Positions 44,220 to 56,319 of a stretch of 64,000 nucleotides of DNA are shown in pieces. This stretch comes from Muscardinus avellanarius (taxonomy: Eukaryota > Chordata > Mammalia > Rodentia > Gliridae). Made by a program: the position numbers and the translations under genes. Where the stretch lies: positions 86,405,093-86,469,092 of the forward strand of contig OY726560.1 in the NCBI GenBank assembly GCA_963383645.1, in the 5' to 3' direction. The notes beneath the pieces are model-generated. The model was not told where the DNA came from. It saw only the letters and a program-made list of their open reading frames with translations, and searched no databases. Each line of letters begins with the position of its first letter. Position 1 is the first letter of the stretch.

Positions 44220-44232
44220 TAAGCTCATTTTT

Positions 44233-44567
44233 AAAGTAGGAGTATATGCTGAAATGATAAGAAGAAAAGTAAAGAAAATACATATGCCATTAACTTTACT
44301 GTCATTACCAAGTGTTATACATTATACATAACTGAATATACCATACTTTTCTATGCCGACAACACAGGAGGTCTGTTCACACCAGGGTCACTATTACCAC
44401 AGAAGTAACATTATACTCTGATGCCATGGCAGCTGTCAACTTGCTAGCTGATAGGATTTTTCATCTGTATGTGTTATAATTTTATGGGACCACCATTCTA
44501 TGTGTGGTGAGTTGTTGACTGAAATAGTGACATGAGGTCCTTAGCTATAGTACATCTTTTTAGTTCT
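44233..44567. other. Unassigned sequence
   Basis: About 330 bases with no recognisable feature. Confidence 0.5.
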
Positions 44568-44570
44568 TAC

Positions 44571-44604
<34 letters not shown>
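44568..44604 (+). repeat. (TAT)n microsatellite
   Basis: About eleven TAT units at the A-tail end of the minus-strand L1 fragment that follows. Confidence 0.95.
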
Positions 44605-44935
44605 TCATAATCATACATCACTTTGGAATACAAGACTTGAGAGGATATACAAGCACATATCATCCAATAAGCCCTCATCCAATCCCCATCCCATTCCCTC
44701 CCCCCACTCAATCCCATGCTTAATTGGTGAGTATCTTTGATATAACTGTTTACGCACCTCATGAATTTTAAAGAGATTCCATCCTCCACCATCCCCTCCC
44801 CTCTGATTGGTCACTTTAATTGCTTCTCAATAGGGCTCTTTCTACTACTCGACCTCCTCCTGTTGCCCCTTTCCTCCTAGTTCTTGCTAATTGGGGGAAG
44901 CATCTGGATTTTATTTTCTGTGCTATCTCTCTGTG
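44605..44935 (-). mobile_element. L1 3'UTR fragment
   Basis: 'cataatcatacatcactttg', 'tacaagcacatatcatccaa', 'cattccctccccccactc' and 'ttctgtgctatctctctgtg'. It has the same layout as other reversed young L1 3' ends but is more diverged. Confidence 0.75.
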
Positions 44936-44979
44936 CATGCCACATTGCAAGTTCCGATCCCACTCTTAGTTTCATTTAC

Positions 44980-47900
44980 TTATAATTAAGCATATGTTTT
45001 ATAAAAGACTAACTATTGGAGAAATTTAGGTTCACAGCAAAATTCAGAGAATAGAGAATGGCACAGAGATCCCACATGTACCAAATGTTCCTACACGTGC
45101 ACAGTTTCTCCCTTTATCAACCCCTCCCACCAACTCAGCGCTTTGTGGCAGTTCGCAAATGTATGAAGACATGTCATCATCATCTGGCACCGTCATTTAG
45201 GATGGACTGCTAATGTGCTTTCTATGGATTCAGACAAATAGAGAAAGACAGGAGTCTCCATACATAGCCTCATACTTTTTACCTTGTTAAAAGCCCCCAA
45301 CACTGTGCATTCATCATTCCTTCCCTTCCAACCTACAAAAAAACTTCTGTTCATTTTACTGTCTCCATCTTTCTGTCTTTTTTTTACCTTTCATATAGTT
45401 TATTTTTATACATATTTTTATTGAAAATAAATGGCATACATTTAAACTGTACTTGGTGCATCTTTGTGTCTTTTCCAGAACCTTTTATAGCTGTATCAAC
45501 GCACAATCCATCTTGTTCAAGTTCACTTCTTCCACTCAGTAATATTGATTTAAGGTTCTCTCTCTTCTTTTCATGGTGTGATGTCTCATAGTGATAAATA
45601 ATATTCCACTACCTAGATGTGCCATCGTTTATTTATCCATTCACTTACTGAAGGACATCTTGATTGCTTCCAAATTTGTCAGTGTGAATAAAGCTGCCAA
45701 AAATATTTATGTGCAGAGTGTTTTTTTGTGGGCACAGATTTTCAGCTCTTTGGATAAACACTACGGAGCATGATTTCTGTATTCCATAGTAAGAATGTGC
45801 TTACTATGCTTAGTTTTTTTTTTTTTCTTAAGAAACAGCAAGCAGTACTCCAACTGGCTATTTCATTTCAAAATTCCTCCAGAATGAATGAGTGTGCCTG
45901 CTTCCCCACATTTTGGGCAGCATTTGGTGTTGTCTGTGTTGTGGATTTTTGCCATTTAACAAGTGCTTAATCACATCTCTTTGTTTTAATGTTTATTTCC
46001 CTGACTATATTGTGTAAAACAACTTTTCATATGCTAATTATTCATCTGCATACATTCTTTGGTGAGTTACCTGTAAAGGTCTTTGGCCCAAGTTTCAAGC
46101 GATAATTTGTTCTCTTATTGTTGAGTTTAAAGCTGTCTTCATATTACACAACAGTTCCTTAAAAGATGTGTCTCTTGTAAATATTTCCACTAAGAGTGTG
46201 AATCATCTTCATTTTCTTGACATTACTTTTTTTTAAAGCACAATACTTTAATTTTAATCATGTCCAGTGTCAATTCTGCCTTTCATGGATTGTGATTTTG
46301 ATGTTATATCAAAAAAGTAACTGGCAAACCAACATCATCTAGATTGTTTCCTAAGTTACCTTCCATGAGTTCTGTGTTTACATTGAGATATGAATGGAGG
46401 AGGTGAAGCTGTGTCTGGTTTCACTTTTCTGCACGATTTCCAGTTTCTCCAGAATATTTTTTTGAAACAGTTTGTCCATCGAGTTGCCTTTTCTGTAAAA
46501 AATAAATTGGTAATATGTGGGGGACTATTCTAGTTGCTCTCTTCTGTTCCATGCATCAATTTGTCCATTCTTTCAGCAATACTGTGTTAGCTTGATTGCT
46601 AGTGTTTTATAATGTTACTTGGAGTCAGATAGAATCAACACTTCAACTTAATTCTTCTCTTATAAGACTGCATTGACTAAACTGAGCCTTTTCCTCTCCC
46701 TATAAACTTTAGAAACAGCTTGTCAATATTCACAAGGCAAATTTCTGGGATTTGCAATGAATCTCTAAATCACATTAGGAAGCTTTGTAACAATATTAGC
46801 CTTCCTATCCATGAACACAGAAGACCTCTCTGTTTATTTAGTTCATTTTTAATAGAGTTTTGTGATTTTCCCATATAGATATCTACATGTTTTATTAGGC
46901 CCAGACTTGCTTTTTCATTTGAAGGAGTCTACTAATGTTTATGGTATTATGTTTTAATTTTAAATTGTAGTTGTTCAAGGTATCTAAGAAATCAATTGTG
47001 TGCCCTGCCACCTTTCTGTTATTAGTTTCAGGAAGTTTTTTGGACATAATTTCTTGTTTTCTACATAAACAGTCATTCCATTTGGAAATAATTTTCATTT
47101 TATTTCTTGCTTACCAATCAGTATATCTTTTCTATGTTTACCATCTTCCTGATTATGGAGAAAAGCTCCCCTCCCCATTATGTAGGTTGTCAGCTATAAG
47201 CATTGTGTGGATCTTCTTTCTGAATTCAAAAGTTTTCTTCCAGTAATTTTTTTGTGTGGTACTGGGCATTCTACCTCCAAGCTACACCCTCAGTTCTATT
47301 TTTATTTATTATTTAGAAACAGGGTCTCACTAAGTTACAGGCGACTCACTAAGTACATGAGGCTGGACTTGAACCTGCAATCCTCCTGTCTCGGCCTCTC
47401 AAGTACTAGAATTACAAGCATGTGCCGCTACGCCCAGCTTCCTTCCAGTCCTTTTTTGTTGTTGTTGTTAATCCTTATCATAAATGGATATTGGATTTAG
47501 TCAAATGATATTTGTGCATCGATTCATATGATCATGAATTCCAGCTCAGCATGGCATATGATTATTTTGCATGTTATTGGCTTTTATTTGCTAGTATGGT
47601 ATTAAGTATGTTTTGTATATGTTTATGAGAGTCTGTAGTTTTCCTTTTCTGTAATGCCTTTGTTTTTGTATTAGGGTAATTCTGGCCTCAGAAAATGAGT
47701 TAGAACTCTCACTCTGATTTTAGAGAATTAGTATGATTTGTTTCTCAGATGTTTGGTGGAATTGTCTACTGAAACCTCTGATATCCATGCATTCTCTTTT
47801 GGAGGAAACTATGCTAATTATTGATTCAGTGTATTTAACATATATAGGCCTGGTCAAATTATCTATTTCGTCTTTTGAATTTTCTTAGATTTTGACTTTC

Positions 47901-48321
47901 AGAGAACTGAACATTTTCATTTAGGTTAACAAATTTGTGGACATAGACTTGACCCTAGTATTTCTTTATTTTTCTGTCAATATCATGATATCAGTAGGTG
48001 CCACCTCCTATTTAACATTAATAATTAGTATCCTTTCTCTGTTTTTTTTTAGCTTTAGTTTATTCTTATCAAATTATCAGATCTCTTAAAAAACAGATAA
48101 TGGTTTTCTAATATTGTCCATTGAATTCATGTTTACAATTTCATTTGTTTCTGCCCTAATTATTATTTTTGCTCTGTGTCTTGCTTTGGATTTAATTTGC
48201 TTTAATTATTATAGTTTCTTAGGTACAATCTTAGATTACTGATTTTATCTTTTTAAAAATATTCATGGTCAGTGGCAGAATTAAGCCCTGTTTTGGATGC
48301 ATTCAACAAGTACTGGAAAGT
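44980..48321 (-). mobile_element. Ancient L1, left (3') part, interrupted by L1-B
   Basis: About 3.3 kb following reversed L1 order: 3' end ('aaatttaggttcacagcaaa', 'agtgtgaataaagctgccaa'), ORF2 C-terminal region ('catattttgggcagcatttg'-like text), RT region ('tgttccatgcatcaatttgt', 'gtatctaagaaatcaattgt', 'ggtaattctggcctcagaaa') and up to 'gatgcattcaacaagtactg'. The series resumes at 55,473 beyond L1-B. No open frame survives. A SINE sits at 47,244-47,443. Confidence 0.75.
47244..47443 (-). mobile_element. B1-dID-like SINE nested in ancient L1
   Basis: 'gtgtggtactgggcattcta', 'aaacagggtctcactaagtt', 'tgaacctgcaatcctcctgt' and 'gtgccgctacgcccagcttc'. Flanks TTCTTCCAGT and TTCCTTCCAGT are a probable imperfect TSD. 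Its right half is shortened. Confidence 0.9.
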
Positions 48322-50707
48322 TTTTGTTGTATTGGTGCATTGTATTCATAATTCCTAATGAGGTAAAAAAAAAAAAAAACTTGTGTAGACATACATGCAC
48401 ACCTCACCCAGTTTGTCCCAACCCAATCCCCACCCCATTCCTTCCCCATCCCTCCTTCCCATGCTTGGCTTAGTGGTAGACTTCGATATGCTTATGTACA
48501 TTGTGTGCTTTAGAGAGTTTCCTTTGTCCCTCCCTCTCATCCCCTCAGTTAGGTTGTCTTATTTGCTTCTCTATAGGATTTCTTTTTTCATCTAGAGTTC
48601 CTCTGATGGCCCATTTCTTCTTAGCTTTCACATATTAGGGAAAGCATCAGATTTCTAATTTTTTGTGATTGACTGATCTCACTTAGCATAATGTCCTCCA
48701 GTTCCATCCCTTTCTCTGTAAATGATGTAATTGTGGGGGTTTTTTTAATGGCTGAGTAAAATTCCATTGTTACATATCCCACAATTTTGTAATTCATTCA
48801 TCTGTTGATGGACATCTTGGCTAGTTTCATAGTTTGGCTACGATGAATTGTGCAGCTATGAACATAAATACACATGTATTAGTTTGATAGTTTGGTTTAC
48901 TTTCTTTGGGGTAGATACCCAGAAGTGGTATTGCAGGATCAAATGGTAAATTTGTTCACATTCCTCTGTGGATTCTCCATACAGTTTTCCAAAGTGTTTG
49001 CACTAGTGTGCAATCCCACCAACAATATTTTAGAGTTCCCAGTTCTCCACATCCTTGCCAACATTTGTTGTTGTTTGTGTTTTGAATGATTTCCATTCTA
49101 GTTGGAGTTAGGTGAAATATCAGGGTAGTTTTGATTTGCATCTCTCTGATTGCCAATGATGTTGAGCAGTTTTTCATGCATTTATTGGCCATTTGAATTT
49201 CTTCTTTCATGAAGTGTCTAGTTCACTTGCCAATTTTTTCTTTGGATTATTGGGTTTTTTAGTGTTGATTTTCTTCAGTTCTCTGTATATTCTAAATATT
49301 AGTCCTTTTTAAGAAGATTAGGTGGCAAAAATCTTCTCCCATTTTGTTTGTTCCTGACTGAGATTCTTGACAGTTTCCTTTGCTGAATAGAATATGATTC
49401 ACATTTTAGTTTGTTGTGTCTCTGTGGTCTTACTGAGAACGTTTATCTGTGTGCCTATGTATTGCAGTGTTGGGCCAATGCCCTCTTCAAGGAGCCTCAA
49501 AGTCTCTGGTCCAATTTCCAAATTTTCGATCTATCTTGAATTGACTCTTGTACAGGGTGAAAAAGTGGAATTAATTTCCAATTTTCTGCATATGTTTAAC
49601 CAGTTTGCCAACACCATTTTTTGAAGAGGCTATCATTTTTTCCAGTATATGTTTTTGGCCCCTTAGTAAAAATCAATTGGCTATAAGTGTGTGGACTTGT
49701 TTCTGGGTCTTGTGCCAGACCATGCTGTTTTTATAACAATGGCTTTATAGTATAGTTTGAAGTAAGGTATTGTGATTCCTCCTGCATGGTTTTTGTTGCT
49801 GAAAACTATTTTGGCTATTCTGGATTTTTTGTTGTTCAAACTGAATTTAAGAAATGATTTTTCTATGTCTGTGAGGAATGATCCTGGTAATTTAATAGGC
49901 ATTGTGTTGAATCTGTAGATCACTTTTGAAAGTATGGCCATTTTATAATATTTATTCTGCCTATCCATAAACATGGAAGATCTTTCCATATTTTAAGATC
50001 TTCTTTGATTTATTTTTTTAATTTTTTTATAATTTTCTTTGTAGAGATCTTTTACCTCCTTGGTTAAGTTTATTCCTAAGTATTTTATTTTTTTGTGGGA
50101 GATCCTGAGTGGAAGTGTTTTCTGAATTTCTTTTTCAGTGGATTTATGGTTAGTGTACAGAAAAGCTTCTGATGTTTTAAGATTCATTTTGTATCCAGAC
50201 ATATTGCTGAATTTGATGATCAGTTCGATAAACCTTTTGGTTGAGTTTGTTGGGTCTCCAAAGCAAAGTATCATGTCATCTGCAAAGAGTGAAAGTTTGA
50301 GTTCTTCTTTTCCTATTTTTACTCCTTTGATTTCCTTTCCTTGCTTTATTGTTCTGGCTAGAGTCTCAAGTACTATATTGAAGAGAAGTGGTGATAATGG
50401 ACATCCTTGTCTTGTTTCTGGGTTTAGGGGGAATTCTCAAAGTTTTTCCCCATTTAATATGATGTTGGCTGTGGGCTTATTGTAGATTGTCTTTATGATG
50501 TTGAGATATGTTCCTTCTATTCTGATTCTCTGCATTGCTTTTATCATAAATGGATGTTAGATTTCATCAAATGCTTTTTCAGCATCTATTGAAATTATCA
50601 TGTGATTTTTGTCTTGGTTCTGTTTATATGATGAATTACATGGATTGCTTTAGTATGCTGAACCAGCCATACATCCCTGGGATGAACCCTACCTGGTTAT
50701 GATGTAT

Positions 50708-50768
50708 GATTTTCTTTCCTTTTCTTTTCTTTTCTTTTCTTTTCTTTTCTTTTCTTTTCTTTTCTTTT
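50708..50768 (+). repeat. (TTTTC)n microsatellite
   Basis: About eleven TTTTC units forming the tail of the minus-strand SINE at 50,769-50,948, inside L1-B. Confidence 0.95.
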
Positions 50769-50948
50769 TGTGGTACTGGGGTTCCTGGAAGCCCTTCTAC
50801 CTCGGGGCTACACTACCAGACTTATTTTATACTTTTTATTTGAAAACAGGGTCTCTTAAGTCAGCGTGGCTGGCTCTGAACCAGAGCGATCCTCCTGTCT
50901 CCACCTCCCATGCCCGGGTATTACAAGTGTGCACCACCACGCCTGGCT
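50769..50948 (-). mobile_element. B1-dID-like SINE, short subfamily, nested in L1-B
   Basis: 'gtggtactggggttcctgga', 'cttctacctcggggctacac', 'gggtctcttaagtcagcgtg' and 'gtgcaccaccacgcctggct'. L1 text reads through on each side ('gatgtatgattttcttt' then 'atgtggttttgaatgcatg'). Confidence 0.95.
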
Positions 50949-52819
50949 CTTTATGTGGTTTTGAATGCATGTTGCTAGTATTTTATTTAGCAGTTAAGCA
51001 TCCAGATTCATGAAAGATATAGGCCTGTAGTTTTCCTTTCTTGAACTGTATTTATTTGATTTTGGTATTAATGTCATGCTGGCTTCATATAATGTATTTG
51101 TGAGAGTCTATTTTTTCTATTTCACAAAATAGATTGAGAAGGATTAGGATTAGCTCTTCTATAAAGGTTTTACAGAATTCTCTTGGGGAACTACCTGGTC
51201 TTGGGCTTTTATTTGATGGTAAGCACTTTATTGCTGTTTCAGTCTCTTTGATTGCTATTGGTTGGTTTAAATTTTCTATATATTCTTGACTCAGTTTAGG
51301 AAGGTTGTATTTATCTAGCAAGTTGTTTCCTCCAGATTTTCCATTTTGTTGGAGTAAAGTTTTTCAAAATAGTTTCTGATAATTCTCTGGATTTCTACAC
51401 TGTCAGTAGTAAGGTCTCCTTTTTCAACTCTTATCTTCATAATTTGGGTTAATTTTCTGTTTATTTTAGTTAGTTTGGCTAGTGCTTTATCTATCTTTTT
51501 AAATTTTTTTGAGAAACCAGCTTTTGATTTTGTTGATTTTCTATATTGATTTTTTATTCTCCAGTTCATTAATTTCTGCTCTGATTTTAATAATTTTATG
51601 GCTTCTACTGGATTTGGGGTTAGATTGTTCCTGTTTTTCAAGGGCTTTGAGGTATGTCCTTAGGTTATTTATTTGATGATTTTCTGTTTTTCTTATGTGA
51701 GCACTCAGTGCTATGAATTTTCCTCTTAAACTTTCAAAGGGTCTCAAAGATTTTGATATGTTGTGTCTCTATTTTCATTTGTTTTTAGAATTTTTTTTAT
51801 TTCACCTATTACATCTTCTATGACCCATTCTTCATTTCAGAAGTGTGGTGTTCAGTCTTTACAGGTTTATGTGGTTTATCTGGGTGTTCTTATAGTTGAT
51901 TTATAATTTCATTCCATTATGGTCTGAAAAGACACATGGAAATATGTCACATTTTAAAAATTTTCTTGTGCTCACTTTGTGGCCCAGGATGTAATCTATT
52001 TTTGAGAAGGTTCTGTGATCAGCTGAGAAAAATGTGATCTCCACTGTATTTGGGTAAAATATTCTATATGTGTCCAATGTGTCCATTTGATTAATGGTGT
52101 TCTTTAGGTCTGAGGCATCTTTACTGACCTTTTATCTGAAAGATCAGTCTAATGGTATGAGATGGGTGTTGAAGTCTCACAGTATTATTTTATTGGGATT
52201 TATGTGTGACATAATGTAACAAAGAGTTTTTTTCATGAAATAGCTACGCCTATGTTTGGAATATAAATGTTGATTATTGTTATTTCTTCTTGCTGGATTC
52301 TTCCTTTTACCAGTAAAAATGACATTGTCTCTAATAAGCTTGGGCTTGAAGTCTAACATGTCTGATATCGTATTTGCTATCCCTGCTTTCTTCTAGTTCC
52401 ATTGGTATGGATTAACTTGCCCCAGCCCTTTACCTGAAGTTTGTTACTATCTTTACTAGTAAGGTGTGTTTCTTGCAAGCAGCAGAAAAATTTTTTAATC
52501 CATTTTGCCATTGTATGTCTTTTTATTGGGAACTTGAGGCCATTTACCTTTAGTGTGATTATTGAGAGATGATTTTTAATTGCTAACATGTTAACATTTT
52601 AGCAATTTTTTAATTATTTAAAATTTTTTAATTTTTAATTATTTTTAATTTTTTAGTAATGATTTTTAAATTTTTAATTACTACCATGTTAATATTTTAT
52701 TTCTGTTTGAAATACTATTTGTTCTTCTTTACTTAGTTGTCTGCTGAATAGAAATTTTTGTTTCTCTTGTTGTGGCATGTATTACTTATTTTTTCTTTGC
52801 ATTTAATCTCTTTGAGTAT

Positions 52820-53650
52820 TTATTCTAGTACTGGTTTTGGAGACATAAATTTCTTCATCTTCTGTTTGTCATGGAAGCTTCTTATTTCTCCATCTAATTT
52901 GAAAAATACTTCACCTGGGTAGGAAATTTTAGGCTGCAAGTTGTTTTCTTTCAGGGTTTGGTTTATGTTACTCCAGGCCCTTGTGGCTTTCAAGACTTGA
53001 TTTGGGAAATCAGGGGTGATTCTAATTGATTTGCCTCTGAATGTCACTTGGTATTTTGTTTTTGTTGCCTTTAAGATTCTTTCCTTGGCTTCTACACTGG
53101 TCATTTTGACTATTATGTGGAATGAGGAACATTTTCTTTGATCTTGTCTAAAAGGAGTTCTATAAGTTTCCTGAACCTGTGTATTGACCTCTTGCTTTAA
53201 GTTTGGAAGTTTTTCTGCTATTATTTCTTTGAAAAGATTATTGATCCCTTTGGTTTCATCATCTTTTCCCTCCTCTATGCCAATTATTCTTAGGTTACCT
53301 CTCTTAAGATGGGCCCATATTTCTCCAATGTCCAATTCCTGCTGTTGAGTTGTTTTTTCTAAGTTATAAACTATGTGTTTGTTTTTGGAGTGATCTTCTT
53401 CTAGGAGCAAGATTACATTCTCCATGTGGTCTAATCAGTTGTTTATAGTTTGAATCGATGCCTTTACTTCAATGGCTGCATCCTTTATTTCTTTCAGATT
53501 CTCTCTAAATTCTTTTTGAAAATCCTGTATTATTTCTACAGTTACATTTCTGATTTGATCTTCTGAAGATCTCTGCATTTCTGTGTTATCAGATTCTGTT
53601 ATTGTGTGGTTGTGGAAGCTCATTGCTCTGTTGTTGTTCCTCTTTCCCAT
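52820..53650 (-). pseudogene. L1-B ORF1, one nonsense codon from open
   Basis: The L1 nucleic-acid chaperone. The start at 53,650 gives MGKRNNNRAMSF; a charged coiled-coil region follows (VTVEIIQDFQKEFRENLKE). A single TGA at 53,435-53,437 interrupts it after ...SIQTINN, and the same frame continues LDHMENVILLLEED with the coiled coil, the RRM-like domain (NLRIIGIEEGKDD...) and the C-terminal domain (GKSIRITPDF...AWSNINQTLKEN) to a normal stop near 52,820: about 275 residues apart from the break. No frameshift is seen in it. Its N-terminal part differs strongly from L1-A ORF1. Confidence 0.9.
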
Positions 53651-55451
53651 GATTTAAGAAGTTTGTACCTGTTGCTTTTGATAGATTTCTCTCAGTCTCT
53701 ATGTGTCAGCTTGTATATCCAATGACAAGTTGTATTATATTCAACAGTGAAGGTTGAGTAAGGTTGGAAGTGCAGGAGTAAATGGAAGAATAGGATAAAG
53801 TCTCAGATAGTGTCAAAGAGAATGAGAGTATAAGTTTGGTAAGGTAGTATATAGTAGAGATTAGAGATAGTAAAAATGTAGTAGTATTTTAGTAACCAAT
53901 GTAGAGTTTCTGGTATAGTGATATGAAGTGGATTTAATACAAGACAAGGGAGAGATAAAAAGAAGAAAAAAGATAGAAAAGGGATAGAGAGGAGAGAGTA
54001 GGAATGTACAAGGGAAGAAGCTTGGGAGAGGGTTTTGAATGAGGGTTAAAAGAAACAAACAAAAAAACCCACAAAACCCAAGCAAACAAACAAACAAAAA
54101 ACAACAACAAAAACAAAACAGCCAGGCATACACTGTCACACACAAAAAAGGAATGAAAAAGTGAAAACAACCCTAACAATGAATTAATATAACTCTACAA
54201 ATAAATGACTATGCAGCGGGTAGCTCTTCTGCAGTCTCTCTCTGTGAAGATACTGAGTGCCACCAGCACCTTTTACTCTGTGAGTCTGGTTCTCTGAGTC
54301 TTCTCAGTCTATGCAGATGGTTGGTATCAATGGGGCTGAATTTAATATTGAGAAAAGGTCACCTTTCACAATTTTCACAGATTTGGAGTCTGGGTCTCTC
54401 TCTGACTCCATTGGTAGTATATGCCTTTGAGACCACACTCAATGTAGTAGTCTCTGTTCTCAACAGCTAGGGCTGGGCTAGTCTGTCTTCTCTCTGTTCA
54501 CCACAATTTGGAGGTCTGTGTTGTTCCCAGAGATCCTATTCACTCTGTTTAGTGTTAAGTGTAGGACTTCCCCCACACTTTACACTGATCAAAACCTGAG
54601 TCTATCTGAGCTTCTGATATGATCAACAGCAGAACCCACTCCCACCACTCCACCACGACTTTACTTATGGTGCTTTGGATCTCTGGAGAGTGTGGCAATC
54701 TCAGTCACCACTACTCCTTCACTGGGTTGTATTACAAAGTCTCAGACCCAGGGGGTTAGTCATGGCTGCACACTGGCACCAGGCTGGGCTTTTCCCATGG
54801 GGAAGTGCGTTTAGGGTGTGGCAATCTCTGCCACCACTACTCCTTCACTGGATTGAACTGCAAGATCTCAGACCCAGAGAGTTTATCAAAGCTTTGCAGC
54901 TCCCTGGCACTGCAGTGCTGGGATTTTCTCCTGCAGGTCCTGCAATTTCATTTATGAATTTGGTGTGTGCTGGTCTGGCTGTCTGTCGGACATGGTGAAC
55001 TCAGCTGCCACTGGCAAGATGGTGCTGCTGCAGTGCCCTTGGCCGCAATTGCTGGCATTTTTCTTTTATGGTTTTGAACTCTGTTCTGAATCCCTGGAGG
55101 GCATGATGGGCTTGGCAGCAGAAAGATTTTGCTGGTCTTTGTGCAGGAAGAACTGGTGAATTACAACCAACTGATCTGCAGCCGCTCACTTCAACAGCTA
55201 GTTTTCCTTTTCATCTCCGGAGTCTGGTGCTGTGAGGCAAGAGGGCATCAGTGCAGCACCCACTGCTGCAAGTTGGGCAGGTTTCTTTTCTACTCTCTGG
55301 TTTTTCTTCTAGTCTTATTTTTCTCTGTCCCTTGTATTTATAGTTTTTATTCCTCTAATGATAGTGTTTTCTGGCTATGTAAAGCACTGTTTTTGAGGCA
55401 GTGGAAATCGAGTGTCAGCAGGACTCAACTCAAATGCTGCTTTTCTCAGTC
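53651..55451 (-). promoter_or_regulatory. L1-B 5'UTR (internal promoter region)
   Basis: About 1.8 kb between the 5' end and ORF1. On the plus strand it is T/G-rich near 55.2 kb, has a purine-rich tract at 53,840-54,110 (pyrimidine-rich on the element strand), and is not GC-rich like L1-A. Only its first dozen bases resemble L1-A. Strength and use as a promoter are not known. Confidence 0.7.
54690..54940 (-). repeat. Two tandem units of about 126 bp in the L1-B 5'UTR
   Basis: 'gtgtggcaatctcagtcacc' at 54,690 and 'gtgtggcaatctctgccacc' at 54,816 each continue through 'actactccttcactgg' and 'tctcagacccag'. This is a partial monomer array, distinct in sequence from the units in L1-A. Confidence 0.8.
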
Positions 55452-55459
55452 GCCATCTT
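55452..55459 (-). promoter_or_regulatory. YY1-like site at the 5' end of L1-B
   Basis: AAGATGGC on the element strand (plus-strand GCCATCTT) lies about 13-20 bases from the 5' end, a perfect YY1 core and in the same place as in human L1. Confidence 0.6.
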
Positions 55460-55472
55460 CCTGGCTCTCTAA

Positions 55473-55555
55473 TTTCAAAATATGTTTAATATCTCTTGAG
55501 ATTTCCTCAATTAATGTTTAATTTATTGACTTTTTATACTTTATTTTGTTCTTAT
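55473..55555 (-). mobile_element. Ancient L1, right piece beyond L1-B
   Basis: 'aatttcaaaatatgtttaat', 'atctcttgagatttcctcaa' and 'taatgtttaatttattgac' continue the reversed ORF2 text that stops at about 48,321, showing where L1-B landed. Confidence 0.6.
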
Positions 55556-56260
55556 GTGCTTTTATTGGTGCATTATAGTCTCATATAATAATGTAAATAA
55601 GATTGACAGTAACATATATGCACACAGCACTTGGTGTTTCTCCACTTTCCCATTTTTTCCTTCCCAATACAGAGTACTGAGATTGCCATTGGTATATTCA
55701 CATATGTATACATAGTTGATGGTAGTATTTCCATTAATGAACCACAGTCTTCCCCCTTCCCTTTCCTTAGACCTGGCTCTCATGAAGTTTCTCCCTCATT
55801 ATTTGGAGTCTTCTGGTATCCCAATAGCTTCCCAGCTTGTACATATAAACAAAACATATTATCCTTCATTTTCTGTAACTGGTTAATATCATTTAATATA
55901 ATGTTCTCCAGATACTTCCATTTTCTTGAAAATGACATTATTTTGTTCTGTTTTTATTACTGAGTAGAATTCTATTGATTGAATTTCCCATAATTTTGTA
56001 ATCCATTCATCTCCTGGACATTTAGGATGGTTCCATATTTTGACTATTGTGAATTGTGCTGCTATGAACTTGGGTATGCATATGTTACTGTAGTTCTCTG
56101 ATTTCAACCCCTTTGGGAAGATACCCAGGAGTGATATAGCCAGGTCATATGGTGGATCCATTCCCAGTTTTCTAAGGAATTCCCACACTGATCTTCATGG
56201 TGGCTGAACTATATTATACTCCCACCAACAATGTAGAATAGTTATTATTTCCTCAAAAGG
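55556..56260 (-). mobile_element. L1 3' end with ORF2 C-terminus
   Basis: Starts at the L1 3' terminus ('ttattggtgcattatagtct') and includes the reversed ORF2 C-terminus (55,889-56,188: MWEFLRKLGMDPPYDLAISL). Closest to the L1 at 40,036. No A-tail is visible at its left edge. Confidence 0.85.
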
Positions 56261-56319
56261 CTGTATATACATGTACCCCAAAGTTCCACAATTCCACCCA
56301 AGTAAAATGGTACACAAAT
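56261..56319 (+). mobile_element. Short L1-like fragment in plus orientation
   Basis: About 60 bases ('tgtatatacatgtaccccaa', 'ccaagtaaaatggtacacaa') reading like an L1 3' part in the direction opposite to its neighbours. Weak. Confidence 0.35.

Larger units (their letters stand above)
48870..52589 (-). pseudogene. L1-B ORF2 (endonuclease-reverse transcriptase), frameshifted
   Basis: Starts MLAIKNHLSIITLKVNGLKF with the endonuclease Asn, then CCLQETHLTSKD with the catalytic Glu. The catalytic SDH motif is intact (FSDHNGMK, His codon 51,919-51,921), unlike L1-A. The FADD box is intact (50,275-50,286). The C-terminal segment reads [12 protein letters not shown] and [20 protein letters not shown]. 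The frame is broken into at least seven pieces by frameshifts and stops (e.g. near 52,370, 52,175, 51,890, 51,310, 49,990), and a SINE interrupts the reverse transcriptase at 50,769-50,948. No full protein is possible. Confidence 0.9.
48322..55472 (-). mobile_element. Near full-length L1 (L1-B)
   Basis: A 7.15-kb minus-strand L1 with all parts: 5' terminus at 55,472 (YY1-like start), 5'UTR to about 53,651, ORF1 (53,650-52,820), spacer, ORF2 (about 52,589-48,870) and 3'UTR to 48,322. It is inserted within an ancient L1 whose text continues on both sides. It carries one SINE with an expanded (TTTTC)n tail (50,708-50,948). The reading frames are much better kept than in other copies, yet not intact. 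Confidence 0.9.
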
